The notes beneath the pieces are model-generated. The model saw nothing but the letters and a program-made list of their open reading frames with translations. It was not told the origin of the DNA and made no database searches. Positions 33,327 through 41,683 of a stretch of DNA of 64,000 bases are shown here, one piece after another (the first letter of the stretch is position 1; every line of letters begins with the position of its first letter). Position numbers and translations under genes: made by a program. The stretch comes from Litorimonas haliclonae (GTDB lineage Bacteria; Pseudomonadota; Alphaproteobacteria; Caulobacterales; Maricaulaceae), in the NCBI RefSeq assembly GCF_965138505.1, contig NZ_CBCSCO010000004.1, positions 62,001 to 126,000 of the forward strand, given 5' to 3'.

Positions 33327-33976
33327 TGAGTGAAAAGCTGAACGCGCTAAAAGAAAACCGACGCGGCCTAATGATCGTTCTGTCCTCTCCATCCGGGGCC
33401 GGAAAAACGACTTTGACGCGGAGATTACTGGCCGAGAACGAGAACATGACCATGTCCGTGTCGGCAACGACTCGCGCGCCGCGCCCCGGCGAAACGGATG
33501 GGAAAGATTATTATTTCATGTCGAAGACACAGTTTTCCGACATGGTCGCCAAGGATGACTTTCTAGAACACGCCAAAGTATTCGATAATTTTTACGGCAC
33601 CCCCCGGGGGCCTGTCGAAACAGCGCTGGAAAATGGCGGCGATGTTGTCTTTGATATTGACTGGCAGGGCGCCCAGCAGCTTGCCGAAGCGGCGGCGAAT
33701 GACTTGGTGAAAATCTTTATTTTACCGCCCAATATGCAAGAACTGGAAAGCCGTCTTCGTTCTCGCGCTCAGGATAGCGACACCGTCATTGCCAAACGCA
33801 TGAGCAAGGCCGAGACAGAAATCAGCCATTGGCCCGAATATGATTATGTTATCGTCAATGAGGATGTCGAAACGGCGATGAGCGAGCTTCGCGCGATTGT
33901 GGCTGCGGAAAGAATGCAAAGACGCCGTCAATTCTGGCTTTCTGGATTTGTAAAAACGCTGATTAGCGGCGGGTGA
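33326..33976 (+). CDS. gmk: Guanylate kinase
   Basis: The 216-aa kinase converts GMP to GDP with ATP. The P-loop is VLSSPSGAGKTTLTRRLL near residue 22; the GMP-binding region is SVSATTRAPRPGETDGKDYYFMS and FDIDWQGAQQL. The ATG at 33326 overlaps the mltG stop and has GAGGGGA upstream; the frame open from 33290 is rejected as start. It is convergent with rsmA; a short stem CTGTCTC/GAGACAG at 33980-34000 spans the junction but lacks a T-run. Confidence 0.95.
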   Translation: MSEKLNALKENRRGLMIVLSSPSGAGKTTLTRRLLAENENMTMSVSATTRAPRPGETDGKDYYFMSKTQFSDMVAKDDFLEHAKVFDNFYGTPRGPVETALENGGDVVFDIDWQGAQQLAEAAANDLVKIFILPPNMQELESRLRSRAQDSDTVIAKRMSKAETEISHWPEYDYVIVNEDVETAMSELRAIVAAERMQRRRQFWLSGFVKTLISGG

Positions 33977-33985
33977 CCTCTGTCT

Positions 33986-34825
33986 CTATTTTTGAGACAG
34001 GCAATCCGCGAGTTTCTGGAAATCAGAAACGGGGAGGGTTTCTGGTCTGAGTTGCGGATCTATACCGGCTTTTTCTAACCATTCCGTGGCGGTCATGCCG
34101 TGTTTCTTCGCGAAACTTTTGAGCGAACCTCTAAGCATTTTTCGTCTTTGCCCAAACGCCGCTTGGGTGACCTGACCGAGTAGTTTCAGGTTCGGGTAGC
34201 ATTTTCCCTCCGGCAGGGGGTGCATAACGACGACGGCGCTATCGACTTTGGGCGGCGGGGTGAAGGCGCGAGCCGGAATATCGAACGCCATATGGCATTG
34301 GGCAACGCTCTGACATAAGACGGCGAGCCGTCCATAGGCGCTCTCGCCCGGCGCAGCGCAGACCCTCTCTGCGACTTCTTTTTGGAACATAAGAACCATT
34401 TGGTCCCAGAATCGAGGCGTCTCTGTCACCCAGTTTATGAGCATTTTCGTCCCGACATTATAGGGAAGGTTCGCAACGATCTTCCGCGGGGCGGGAACGT
34501 TTGTAGCGATGTCGAATTTAAGCGCGTCGCCCTTGATAATCGAGAGCCGATCACCGCTAGCGCGGCCAATATCCGCCAGAGCCGGAAGGAAACGTTCGTC
34601 CATTTCAATAACGGTGACAGAAGCGGTTTCGCGTAGCAATAAGGCACGGGTCAATCCACCCGGCCCAGGGCCGATTTCAACGACGTTTACTCCATCCAGG
34701 GGGGTGGCCAGCCGCGCAATTTTGTCGGTGAGATTCATATCCAGCAGGAAATGCTGACCGAGCTTTTTATTCGCGCCGAGGTCATAATCCTTCACGACCT
34801 CCGTGAGGCTTGGCAGATTATCCAT
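33986..34825 (-). CDS. rsmA: 16S rRNA A1518/A1519 dimethyltransferase
   Basis: The 279-aa KsgA-type methyltransferase has NKKLGQHFLLDMNLTDKIA, the SAM motif VVEIGPGPGGLTRALL and the catalytic NLPYNVGTKMLINW. It continues with FQKEVAERVCA and AFTPPPKVDSAVV. It dimethylates two adjacent adenines in the 3' hairpin of 16S rRNA during 30S assembly. It is the last gene of the surA-pdxA-rsmA operon and overlaps pdxA by 8 bp. Confidence 0.96.
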   Translation of the reverse strand: MDNLPSLTEVVKDYDLGANKKLGQHFLLDMNLTDKIARLATPLDGVNVVEIGPGPGGLTRALLLRETASVTVIEMDERFLPALADIGRASGDRLSIIKGDALKFDIATNVPAPRKIVANLPYNVGTKMLINWVTETPRFWDQMVLMFQKEVAERVCAAPGESAYGRLAVLCQSVAQCHMAFDIPARAFTPPPKVDSAVVVMHPLPEGKCYPNLKLLGQVTQAAFGQRRKMLRGSLKSFAKKHGMTATEWLEKAGIDPQLRPETLPVSDFQKLADCLSQK

Positions 34826-35834
34826 TTAAAAAGGCCTTGCGGTTATTGGCGATTTCTCTCGCGCTGCGAATGGCGGCGATGAGGCTGTCCGCTCTGGCGC
34901 TATTTTGCCCCGCAATGCCGAAAGCTGTGCCGTGATCGGGCGAAGTCCGGACGATGGGAAGTCCAAGCGTAATATTGACGCCGCCGTGGAAATCCAATGT
35001 TTTGACAGGGATGAGGCCCTGATCATGATACATGGCCAGAACGGCATCATAGTCTTCGCGCGCTTCTGCGTGGAAGAGCGTGTCGGCAGGTTGAGCGTTG
35101 GTGGCGTTTATGCCCTCGGCCCGCAGCGCCCGTGCGGCCGGGTTGATGATGTCTATTTCTTCCCGGCCCAAGGCGCCGTTTTCCCCCGCATGAGGGTTCA
35201 GGCCCGTTAGGCTGAGGCGGGGTTTGGCGATGCCGAAATCGCATTTAAGCGCCCCGTTCATGACGCGGGCATTACGGAGGATTTTTTCAGAGGAGAGTTG
35301 CTCAGCGGCGTCTTTCAAGGCCAAATGAATGGTCGCCAATCCGACCCGTAAACCGCCGCCGGAGAGCATCATGACAGGGCCCCTGGTATAGGGCGCCTTA
35401 TGGCGTTCGGTTAATTGCCCCAGATATTCGGTGTGTCCCGGGAATTTAAACCCGGCTTTGTAAAGAACATTCTTGGAAATTGGATTGGTTACGAGGCCGT
35501 CGGCTTTGCCGGACAAGCAGCGGGAGACGGCGCGTTCGATGCTTTCCGTTGTCGCAAGGGCGTGGTCTGGATCTGGCTCTCCGGGCTCAGGGACGCGGCC
35601 TTCGATGGGTAGAATAGGAAGCCCTTCGCGGAAAGCGTCTATCGCCTCATCGCAGTCTTCAATCTCTATAAGATTATGATCATAGCTTTCATTGGCCCGC
35701 TCGATAACGCGCGGAGTCGCCATGACGGCAAAGGCAAATTCAGGATCGTGCCGTAAAGCGGCCCAAGCCTTTAACGTAATCTCAGGCCCAATTCCCGCCG
35801 GATCGCCCATGCTCAATAAGAGAGGGGCGCCCAT
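34818..35834 (-). CDS. pdxA: 4-Hydroxythreonine-4-phosphate dehydrogenase
   Basis: The 338-aa NAD- and metal-dependent enzyme of DXP-dependent pyridoxal phosphate synthesis begins LLSMGDPAGIGPEITLKAW. It has LVTNPISKNVLYKAGFKFPGHTEYLG, GLNPHAGENGALGREE, YHDQGLIPVKTLDFHGGVNITLGLP and RTSPDHGTAFGIAG, which carry the conserved metal-binding His residues. It follows surA after 5 bp and overlaps rsmA, the common alphaproteobacterial order. Confidence 0.95.
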   Translation of the reverse strand: MGAPLLLSMGDPAGIGPEITLKAWAALRHDPEFAFAVMATPRVIERANESYDHNLIEIEDCDEAIDAFREGLPILPIEGRVPEPGEPDPDHALATTESIERAVSRCLSGKADGLVTNPISKNVLYKAGFKFPGHTEYLGQLTERHKAPYTRGPVMMLSGGGLRVGLATIHLALKDAAEQLSSEKILRNARVMNGALKCDFGIAKPRLSLTGLNPHAGENGALGREEIDIINPAARALRAEGINATNAQPADTLFHAEAREDYDAVLAMYHDQGLIPVKTLDFHGGVNITLGLPIVRTSPDHGTAFGIAGQNSARADSLIAAIRSAREIANNRKAFLNG

Positions 35835-35839
35835 AACAG

Positions 35840-37090
35840 CTAGCGAACGACGACGGTGGACTTCCGCCGAATGTCACGCAAAGCCCGGCGCGACGCCTGA
35901 GCCAATTGCTGCTCCATAAGGCGGTTCTCAACATCGTCTCTTGTTGGAATATCTTCGCCTGTCGCAGAGCGGGAGCATACCATGATTGACGCCGCGCCAT
36001 TGGGACGCGCGATCGGATCGGACAAGCTTCCGACGTCCGTTGCGGCTAGAATGTCGATGAGTTCTGGCGCGAGTTCGCTGGCTTTTAGTTCGCCCATATC
36101 GGCCTGATTAACGCCGTCAACAGCGTCCACATCGTCTTTCAGGGTTTCACAAGACGTCAGTGTGTCTTTGAGGGCAAATAAACGCGTTTTTGCATCTTCG
36201 GTTTCCACATCGGAGATGTTGACTTGCTTGAGATTATAGAGCGTGTCCGCTTTGGAAATTTTTGTTTCGATCAAGGCCACAACGTAAACGCCGCCCGGAA
36301 CCTGAATGGGTTGCGATACAGCGCCAGGTTCCATTTCCTGGATTACTTCGTCAATCTCAGGGCGCAATTCACCTTCGTGAACCCAACCGACATCGCCGCC
36401 TTTAGCGGCGCTTGGCGCGGAAGAAAATTGTTGAGCAAGTAACGGGAAAGGCGCGCCGCCTTGGACTTGTTCGATCATGGCGTTGGCGCCTTCCATGGCG
36501 CCGTCCATCCCGCCGATTTCCGGCGTGGCTTCGATATAAATTTCTGCAACGCGGAAACTTGGCTTATCCGCATTGGCGGTTAAGCGGTTGAGAGTTTCGT
36601 TAATCTGAGCATCGGAAATCCGGATGCGGGAGCCATAAAGACCATTAACGATACGCTGCCACGCAATTTCGGATCTCACCTGATCGCGCAAGGTTTCAAT
36701 TGAAACCCCAGCGGCCGCGAGTTTGGCAACGACTTCATTCGGGTCCAAACCATTACGTCCAATCAGACGGGCAACGGATTGATTGACCTCTTCATCGGAA
36801 ATCGTCTGTTCGTATTTTTGAGATTCCTGCATTTGCAAATGCTCATCGACCAAATTCCGCAAAGCCTGTTGCTGAAGGCGGCTGAGCGTCTCTTCATCCC
36901 GCTGCGCCCCTGTTGTCGCGAGCATGAACATGACGCGCTGGCGCAGGTCATGAGTGGTCACGATATCACTATTGACTACAGCGGCGATGCCGTGATTGGG
37001 GACTTGTGCCTGCGCAGTGGCAGCAGAGCCAATGAGCAGAGCCGCGCCGAGCATCAGATTTTTAAGAGATTTCGTCATATTGGCCGTCAT
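35840..37090 (-). CDS. surA: SurA-like periplasmic peptidyl-prolyl isomerase/chaperone
   Basis: The 416-aa protein has a signal peptide (LMLGAALLIGSAATAQA, cleavage near residue 28), a SurA N-terminal chaperone domain (IAAVVNSDIVTTHDLRQRVMFML) and one parvulin domain at about 175-275 (FRVAEIYIEA to GGDVGWVHEGELRPEIDEVI and GAVSQPIQVPGGVYVVAL). It escorts outer-membrane beta-barrel proteins to the BAM machine. GGAAAA precedes the ATG at 37090. It heads surA-pdxA-rsmA. The gene usually found directly upstream, lptD, is absent; 144 bp separate it from lptG. Confidence 0.9.
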   Translation of the reverse strand: MTANMTKSLKNLMLGAALLIGSAATAQAQVPNHGIAAVVNSDIVTTHDLRQRVMFMLATTGAQRDEETLSRLQQQALRNLVDEHLQMQESQKYEQTISDEEVNQSVARLIGRNGLDPNEVVAKLAAAGVSIETLRDQVRSEIAWQRIVNGLYGSRIRISDAQINETLNRLTANADKPSFRVAEIYIEATPEIGGMDGAMEGANAMIEQVQGGAPFPLLAQQFSSAPSAAKGGDVGWVHEGELRPEIDEVIQEMEPGAVSQPIQVPGGVYVVALIETKISKADTLYNLKQVNISDVETEDAKTRLFALKDTLTSCETLKDDVDAVDGVNQADMGELKASELAPELIDILAATDVGSLSDPIARPNGAASIMVCSRSATGEDIPTRDDVENRLMEQQLAQASRRALRDIRRKSTVVVR

Positions 37091-37234
37091 AGAGTTTTCC
37101 AGCTTGGGTTTTCGCGCTTATACGACTTTCCGCATTAAAGGCAATTCTCACGCTGTTTTCTTACAGGGAGACTCTAGCCTCTCTATGGCTTGGAGCGCGT
37201 TAAATTTCGGTCAGATTGCAGAGCTATGTTGAGC

Positions 37235-38341
37235 TCAGCCATCTTCCACTTTCGAGAGATAGCTTATACCAGATAATAGGACAAATAAAGGGACAGACCA
37301 TGCCGCTAAAGCAACGGGTACCAAGGCCACTTCGCCAAAAGCGCTAACCATAGAATCGGCGAAATAGACCCCAAACCCCATGGCGGCCCCTGTAATCAAA
37401 AGTCGTAGCGTGCCGCCTTGACGCGTCAGATGCATGGACACGCTGGCGGCAATAAAGGTCATAGCAATCAGCATAATCGGCAAGGCCAGAAGTTTATTAA
37501 ACTGCATCCGTAAAGCCAAAGCGGAAAACCCTGCGCGTTCATTGGCCTTAATAGCGGACGGTAGCGCCCAGAAAGGCGGCGCTGTCTGTTTCTCGCCTAT
37601 GTCTTCCAGTTGTTTGGAGGTTATTTTAGTCGGCAGAGAAATTGTGGTTCGGGCCTGTTTTATCTCACCCGGAGCGTTTTCCGTGACATCCGTCAATTCC
37701 CAATACCCTTGGGTAATCAACCGGGCTTTCTGAGCGTCAAAGCGGCGGCTGAAAACCGCGCCTCCGGTTTCGTCCAGCGTCAGCTGAAAGAAGCTCGGAT
37801 TTATCAAAATCTTGGTGTCATCCTCGATTTTATCGGCGCGGATGACGGTTTGCATGAAATCGTCGCCCTCGCGAAGCCAGACGGGGCCTCCGTCTGATTG
37901 AGTTTGTCCGCCCATATTATCACTGAGTAGGTCATGTTGGGACATCATTTGAGAGGCGAGCGGGTTAAACAGAAGAGACCAAATTAAGCCGAGCGTACCC
38001 GTCACAAAAATAACCGGGAGGAGAAACCGCCAAGCCGATACACCCGAGGCGCGCATGACAATCAACTCACTTCGCCGGTTTAGCCCGTATAGGGCGCCCA
38101 TCACGCCGAAGAGCACGACAAAAGGTATGGTTTGCTCAATCAAATACGGGATTTTTAAAAGGGTCAGATAGGCAAGCTGAAAGGAGGAAATGTCTGTGTC
38201 GCTGCCGATGTTCCGGCTGCCTTCTACGAAGTCTACGAGCATGATAATGCCGGTCACGACCATAAATGTGATAGCGAGGGAGCGTAGGACCCGTATTGCA
38301 ATATAGCGGTTCAATGTGGCGCGCGTGAGAAGGGTATTCAT
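37235..38341 (-). CDS. lptG: LPS export permease LptG
   Basis: This 368-aa inner-membrane permease works with LptF and the ATPase LptB to extract LPS. The true start is the ATG at 38341, overlapping the lptF stop (ATGA); a longer frame from 38518 only reads the lptF 3' end in another phase. The protein begins TLNRYIAIRVLRSLAITFMVVTGIIMLVDFVEGSRN. It has PYLIEQTIPFVVLFGVMGALYGLNRRSELIVMRASGVSAW, typical of the family, then a periplasmic beta-jellyroll and three C-terminal helices. Confidence 0.93.
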   Translation of the reverse strand: MNTLLTRATLNRYIAIRVLRSLAITFMVVTGIIMLVDFVEGSRNIGSDTDISSFQLAYLTLLKIPYLIEQTIPFVVLFGVMGALYGLNRRSELIVMRASGVSAWRFLLPVIFVTGTLGLIWSLLFNPLASQMMSQHDLLSDNMGGQTQSDGGPVWLREGDDFMQTVIRADKIEDDTKILINPSFFQLTLDETGGAVFSRRFDAQKARLITQGYWELTDVTENAPGEIKQARTTISLPTKITSKQLEDIGEKQTAPPFWALPSAIKANERAGFSALALRMQFNKLLALPIMLIAMTFIAASVSMHLTRQGGTLRLLITGAAMGFGVYFADSMVSAFGEVALVPVALAAWSVPLFVLLSGISYLSKVEDG

Positions 38342-39519
38342 CCGGTCGCTCCAACAGGAATGTCCGGAGCAACATCTGGTGCCTGGGCGGCCTGAACGGC
38401 ATATTCGCGCGCGCGCTTGGCCCGGCCAAAAGAACGGACACGTTTGCGCTTGATCAGGTAAAAGGTGCAATAGGCGATGACGATCAATGGCAGACAATAT
38501 TGGATAATGTTTAGCCACCGATCCGACTCCGCCGCCGACGCAACACCAAAACCTGTCAGGCGAATTACAAACCCTAGAGACGCACAGACGGCGATACGCC
38601 GGCCATAGCCTAATCGTAAATGTTCACCCCTAACCATGAAGCACAAGGCCAGCAAAACCAGAGCAATATTATAAAGGGGAGCGGATAATCGGGCATGCCC
38701 TTCGGCGGCGAGTTCACGTTTAAATTTTCGGTCGGCAAATTCCCGGGGGTCTGGACGAAGGAGTTCATGTAGGAAACGGTCAGAGGTTTTCAGGCGCAAC
38801 ACATTATCCATGGCCATCACGTCTGACAGATCAACGACATAATTTTCAAACTCTATAATGTCCAAGGAACCGTCTTCGAGTTTTTGCTGAACGCTTCCAT
38901 TTCTCAAGGAGAGAGTGACTTGTGACGGATTACGTTGAACCTCTCCGGTTTTGGCCATGTGAGTCGTGATACTGTCTGGGTTTCGCGCGTCATAAATCAT
39001 GACATCTTTGAGAGTGCTGTCTGCCCCGATCTCGCGGGCATAGACTGTTAAACCCGGAGACGGGGTTACAAAATCCCCGGCTTGGACCATTTGCGACGCT
39101 ATATCCGTTCTGACTTTCAATATCTCTGCGCGCATCTGGCGAAAGGAGAGGGGCTGGACCACCAAATTGATAATCAAATGCGCGATCAGAGCGTAGGCCC
39201 CCAGCCTGATGACCGGAGATGCAATCTGCCAGGGCGAGAATCCAGAGGCTTTGGCGACAATTAATTCCGAGTCAGAGTTCAATCTATTAAGAGCGTAAAG
39301 GGCCGCCATAAAAACCGAGAGCGGCATGATAATAGAAATGAGCTGGGGGAGAGCTAGAAAGGTAATCTTGAGAAAAGTCACAGCAGACTGACGGTTTTCA
39401 ACAACCAAGTCGAGGGTTTGCAGGCTTTGAGTGAGCAAGGCCAGTCCCGCCAATGCGGCAAGGGAGAGCAGAAGCGGCCAAAGCGCCTGTGTCCAAAAAT
39501 AGCGTTGCAGCAGTGTCAT
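38338..39519 (-). CDS. lptF: LPS export permease LptF
   Basis: The 393-aa partner of LptG has an N-terminal membrane block (LWPLLLSLAALAGLALLTQSLQTLDLVVE), ISIIMPLSVFMAALYALNRLNSDSELIVAKASGFSPWQIA, a periplasmic domain in the middle and C-terminal helices. A cytoplasmic tail rich in Arg and Ala follows and ends APDIPVGATG. It starts at 39519, divergent from pepA across about 160 bp. lptF and lptG are translationally coupled. Confidence 0.93.
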   Translation of the reverse strand: MTLLQRYFWTQALWPLLLSLAALAGLALLTQSLQTLDLVVENRQSAVTFLKITFLALPQLISIIMPLSVFMAALYALNRLNSDSELIVAKASGFSPWQIASPVIRLGAYALIAHLIINLVVQPLSFRQMRAEILKVRTDIASQMVQAGDFVTPSPGLTVYAREIGADSTLKDVMIYDARNPDSITTHMAKTGEVQRNPSQVTLSLRNGSVQQKLEDGSLDIIEFENYVVDLSDVMAMDNVLRLKTSDRFLHELLRPDPREFADRKFKRELAAEGHARLSAPLYNIALVLLALCFMVRGEHLRLGYGRRIAVCASLGFVIRLTGFGVASAAESDRWLNIIQYCLPLIVIAYCTFYLIKRKRVRSFGRAKRAREYAVQAAQAPDVAPDIPVGATG

Positions 39520-39678
39520 GCTTGGTCTTGTCGATTCAATTTTGGCTCGTTAAATTTCGTATGAATATGTCATTTGCGCTGCTTTGCCCTTCTAATCTGA
39601 TGATGCGTAAGTTACTAGCACTCAACAACTATAATATCCGTAATACATTTTTGACGTGTATCGTCAGAAGGAGTTCCC

Positions 39679-41154
39679 GTGAAAGTCAGCTTTATCGACA
39701 ATAAACCCGCCGAATATGGCGCGTCTATAATATTTGCAAAACATAATTTAGTTCTGGATTCATCAGGAAGGGCTTATCGTGACAGCGCTTCTACCAATTT
39801 TGATGCTGCGGCCAAAGCCGCGGCGTTTAAAGCCGAATCAGGCAAGTTGTTTGAAAGCTTCATCATGATGGGAGATGAGGCTGTCCGCCTAATTGTCATC
39901 GGAACCGGAAAAGACGAAAAGCCGGACTATGAAAGGCTTGTCGCGAAGGCTGTGAAACGCCTTTTGCCTTATGGCGAAACGCTTTTGACCGTGCATATGC
40001 CGTCCGAAAGCACGCCAGAAGACGCCGCCAATGCGGCGGTCGGAGCGCGCCTCGCCACTTACCGATTTGACGCTCATAAAACCGAAGCGACTCTGACCAA
40101 AACAAAACAGATTGAAACCCTCAAGATTGCATCAGATGATGCAGATGGAGCGAAGCAATCTTATGAAAATTACCACGGCCCTGTGTGTGATGGTCAGCTC
40201 TATGCGCGCGACCTTGTAAATACCCCTTCCAACATCCTTTTCCCTGTAGCCTATGCAGAGAAATTAAAGGCCCTTGAGGAAATTGGTTTGAAGGTTGAGA
40301 TCCTGGGCGAGAAGAAAATGAAAGCGCTCGGCATGAACGCGTTTCTCGGTGTCGGCGTGGGGTCAGAGCGGGAATCACAATTCGTTATCATGCGTTGGGA
40401 CGGCGGCGAAAAAGACGCTCAGCCGACAGCGCTCATCGGCAAAGGTGTTACGTTTGACTCAGGCGGTATTTCGCTAAAACCCGGCAATAATATGTGGGAC
40501 ATGAAAGGCGATATGGGCGGATCAGCGGCCGTTGTCGGCGCTATGATTGGCCTTGCAAAGCGTAAAGCAAAAGCAAATGTGGTTGGCATGGTTGGCCTAG
40601 TTGAGAATATGCCGGACGGCAAAGCTCAGAACCCCGGCGATATTGTCACGTCTATGTCTGGCCAGACAATTGATGTTCAAAACACGGATGCGGAAGGGCG
40701 TTTGGTATTATGTGATGTGCTTCATTACGCTGTGACCAAAATTAAACCTGTTGCGATGATTGATTTGGCGACTCTGACAGGGGCGATCATTACGTCTCTT
40801 GGTCACGAACATGCCGGGCTGTTTTCAAATGATGACGACCTTGCTGGGCAAATCATGTCAGCCTCTGAGACGTCGAGCGAAAAAACATGGCGCCTGCCTT
40901 TGGCCAAAGAATATGACAAGCTTCTCGATAGTCCTTTTGCAGATATGAAAAATATCGGCGGCCCGACGGCGGGATCTATTACGGCGGCTCAATTCTTGAA
41001 ACGTTTTGTCGGCAAAGACACACCTTGGGCGCATATTGATATCGCCGGTGTGGGCATGAAGAACACGCGCAACGACCCCCGCGAAACGACATTCGGGACC
41101 GGTTTCGGTGCGCGTCTCTTGAACCGTTGGGTTGCGGATAATCACGAAGGCTAA
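39679..41154 (+). CDS. pepA: Leucyl aminopeptidase (M17)
   Basis: The 491-aa cytosolic metallo-aminopeptidase has an N-terminal macro-like domain and a C-terminal catalytic domain. The metal ligands and catalytic residues lie in ALIGKGVTFDSGGISLKPG, MWDMKGDMGGSAAVVGAM and the M17 signature NTDAEGRLVLCDVLHYA. PepA proteins also act as DNA-binding accessory factors in some bacteria. The start is GTG at 39679 with GGAG at five bases. holC overlaps its stop (TAATG). Confidence 0.95.
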   Translation: MKVSFIDNKPAEYGASIIFAKHNLVLDSSGRAYRDSASTNFDAAAKAAAFKAESGKLFESFIMMGDEAVRLIVIGTGKDEKPDYERLVAKAVKRLLPYGETLLTVHMPSESTPEDAANAAVGARLATYRFDAHKTEATLTKTKQIETLKIASDDADGAKQSYENYHGPVCDGQLYARDLVNTPSNILFPVAYAEKLKALEEIGLKVEILGEKKMKALGMNAFLGVGVGSERESQFVIMRWDGGEKDAQPTALIGKGVTFDSGGISLKPGNNMWDMKGDMGGSAAVVGAMIGLAKRKAKANVVGMVGLVENMPDGKAQNPGDIVTSMSGQTIDVQNTDAEGRLVLCDVLHYAVTKIKPVAMIDLATLTGAIITSLGHEHAGLFSNDDDLAGQIMSASETSSEKTWRLPLAKEYDKLLDSPFADMKNIGGPTAGSITAAQFLKRFVGKDTPWAHIDIAGVGMKNTRNDPRETTFGTGFGARLLNRWVADNHEG

Positions 41155-41609
41155 TGAGCCCCGTTCCAACGCATTGGTTTTACCACCTTGAAGGCAGCAC
41201 AATTGAAAACGTGCTGCCTGAACTGCTTGAAAAAACGCTGGCCAAAGGCTGGCGCGCGCTCGTGAAGCTTCCAAAAGAGATGTTATCCGAGATGGACGAC
41301 CTTCTCTGGACGTTCCGCGACGACAGTTTCCTACCGCATGGCCGAGATGACGAGCCAATGGCGGATTGGCAACCCATCCTTTTAAGCTCGACCGCAGACA
41401 AAGCGGAAGGTTTTGAAGCTGTGTTTGTGATTGGAGGCGAGAGCGTCTCTGACATGACTGGCGTCGAGCGCGCTATGGTGATGATAAACGGCCGATCCGA
41501 AACGGATGTGACGCGAGAGCGAGGTCGTTGGAAGCAGCTTAAAGCAGCCGGCGCAGAGCTTGCTTATTATCAGCAAAATGCTCGGGGAAGTTGGGAGAAG
41601 AAGGCCTAA
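41154..41609 (+). CDS. holC: DNA polymerase III chi subunit
   Basis: This 151-aa chi-type clamp-loader accessory protein links the replisome to SSB. It shows WFYHLEGSTIENVLPELLEKTLAKGWRALV, LDDLLWTFRDDSFLPHG-like sequence (MDDLLWTFRDDSFLPHGRD) and PILLSS, the order expected for chi, plus the late AGAELAYYQQN. It starts on the last base of pepA; the pepA-holC pair is conserved in proteobacteria. It is convergent with aceA. Confidence 0.92.
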   Translation: MSPVPTHWFYHLEGSTIENVLPELLEKTLAKGWRALVKLPKEMLSEMDDLLWTFRDDSFLPHGRDDEPMADWQPILLSSTADKAEGFEAVFVIGGESVSDMTGVERAMVMINGRSETDVTRERGRWKQLKAAGAELAYYQQNARGSWEKKA

Positions 41610-41631
41610 ACCTTCTCTAATTTTTGGACTG

Positions 41632-41675
41632 AAAAAGTAGAGAGCCCGCGAAGGGAGGAAGTTTCGCAGACTCTC
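41632..41675 (-). terminator. Probable terminator of the aceBA operon
   Basis: Read on the minus strand, GAGAG...GCGAA pairs with TTCGC...CTCTC (41671-41675/41640-41644 and 41663-41667/41648-41652) with small internal loops, followed by TACTTTTT. It lies just past the aceA stop, in the gap before holC. Confidence 0.55.
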
Positions 41676-41683
41676 CTAAGTGA

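Noticed and set aside
32490..33467. 325-codon open frame on the minus strand
   Set aside because: It is antisense to mltG and gmk, both of which have clear catalytic motifs; no recognisable protein is seen in this frame.
36996..37232. Short plus-strand frame in the lptG-surA gap
   Set aside because: It mostly covers the antisense of the surA signal peptide and has no match to LptD or any family; it was checked specifically because lptD is expected here.
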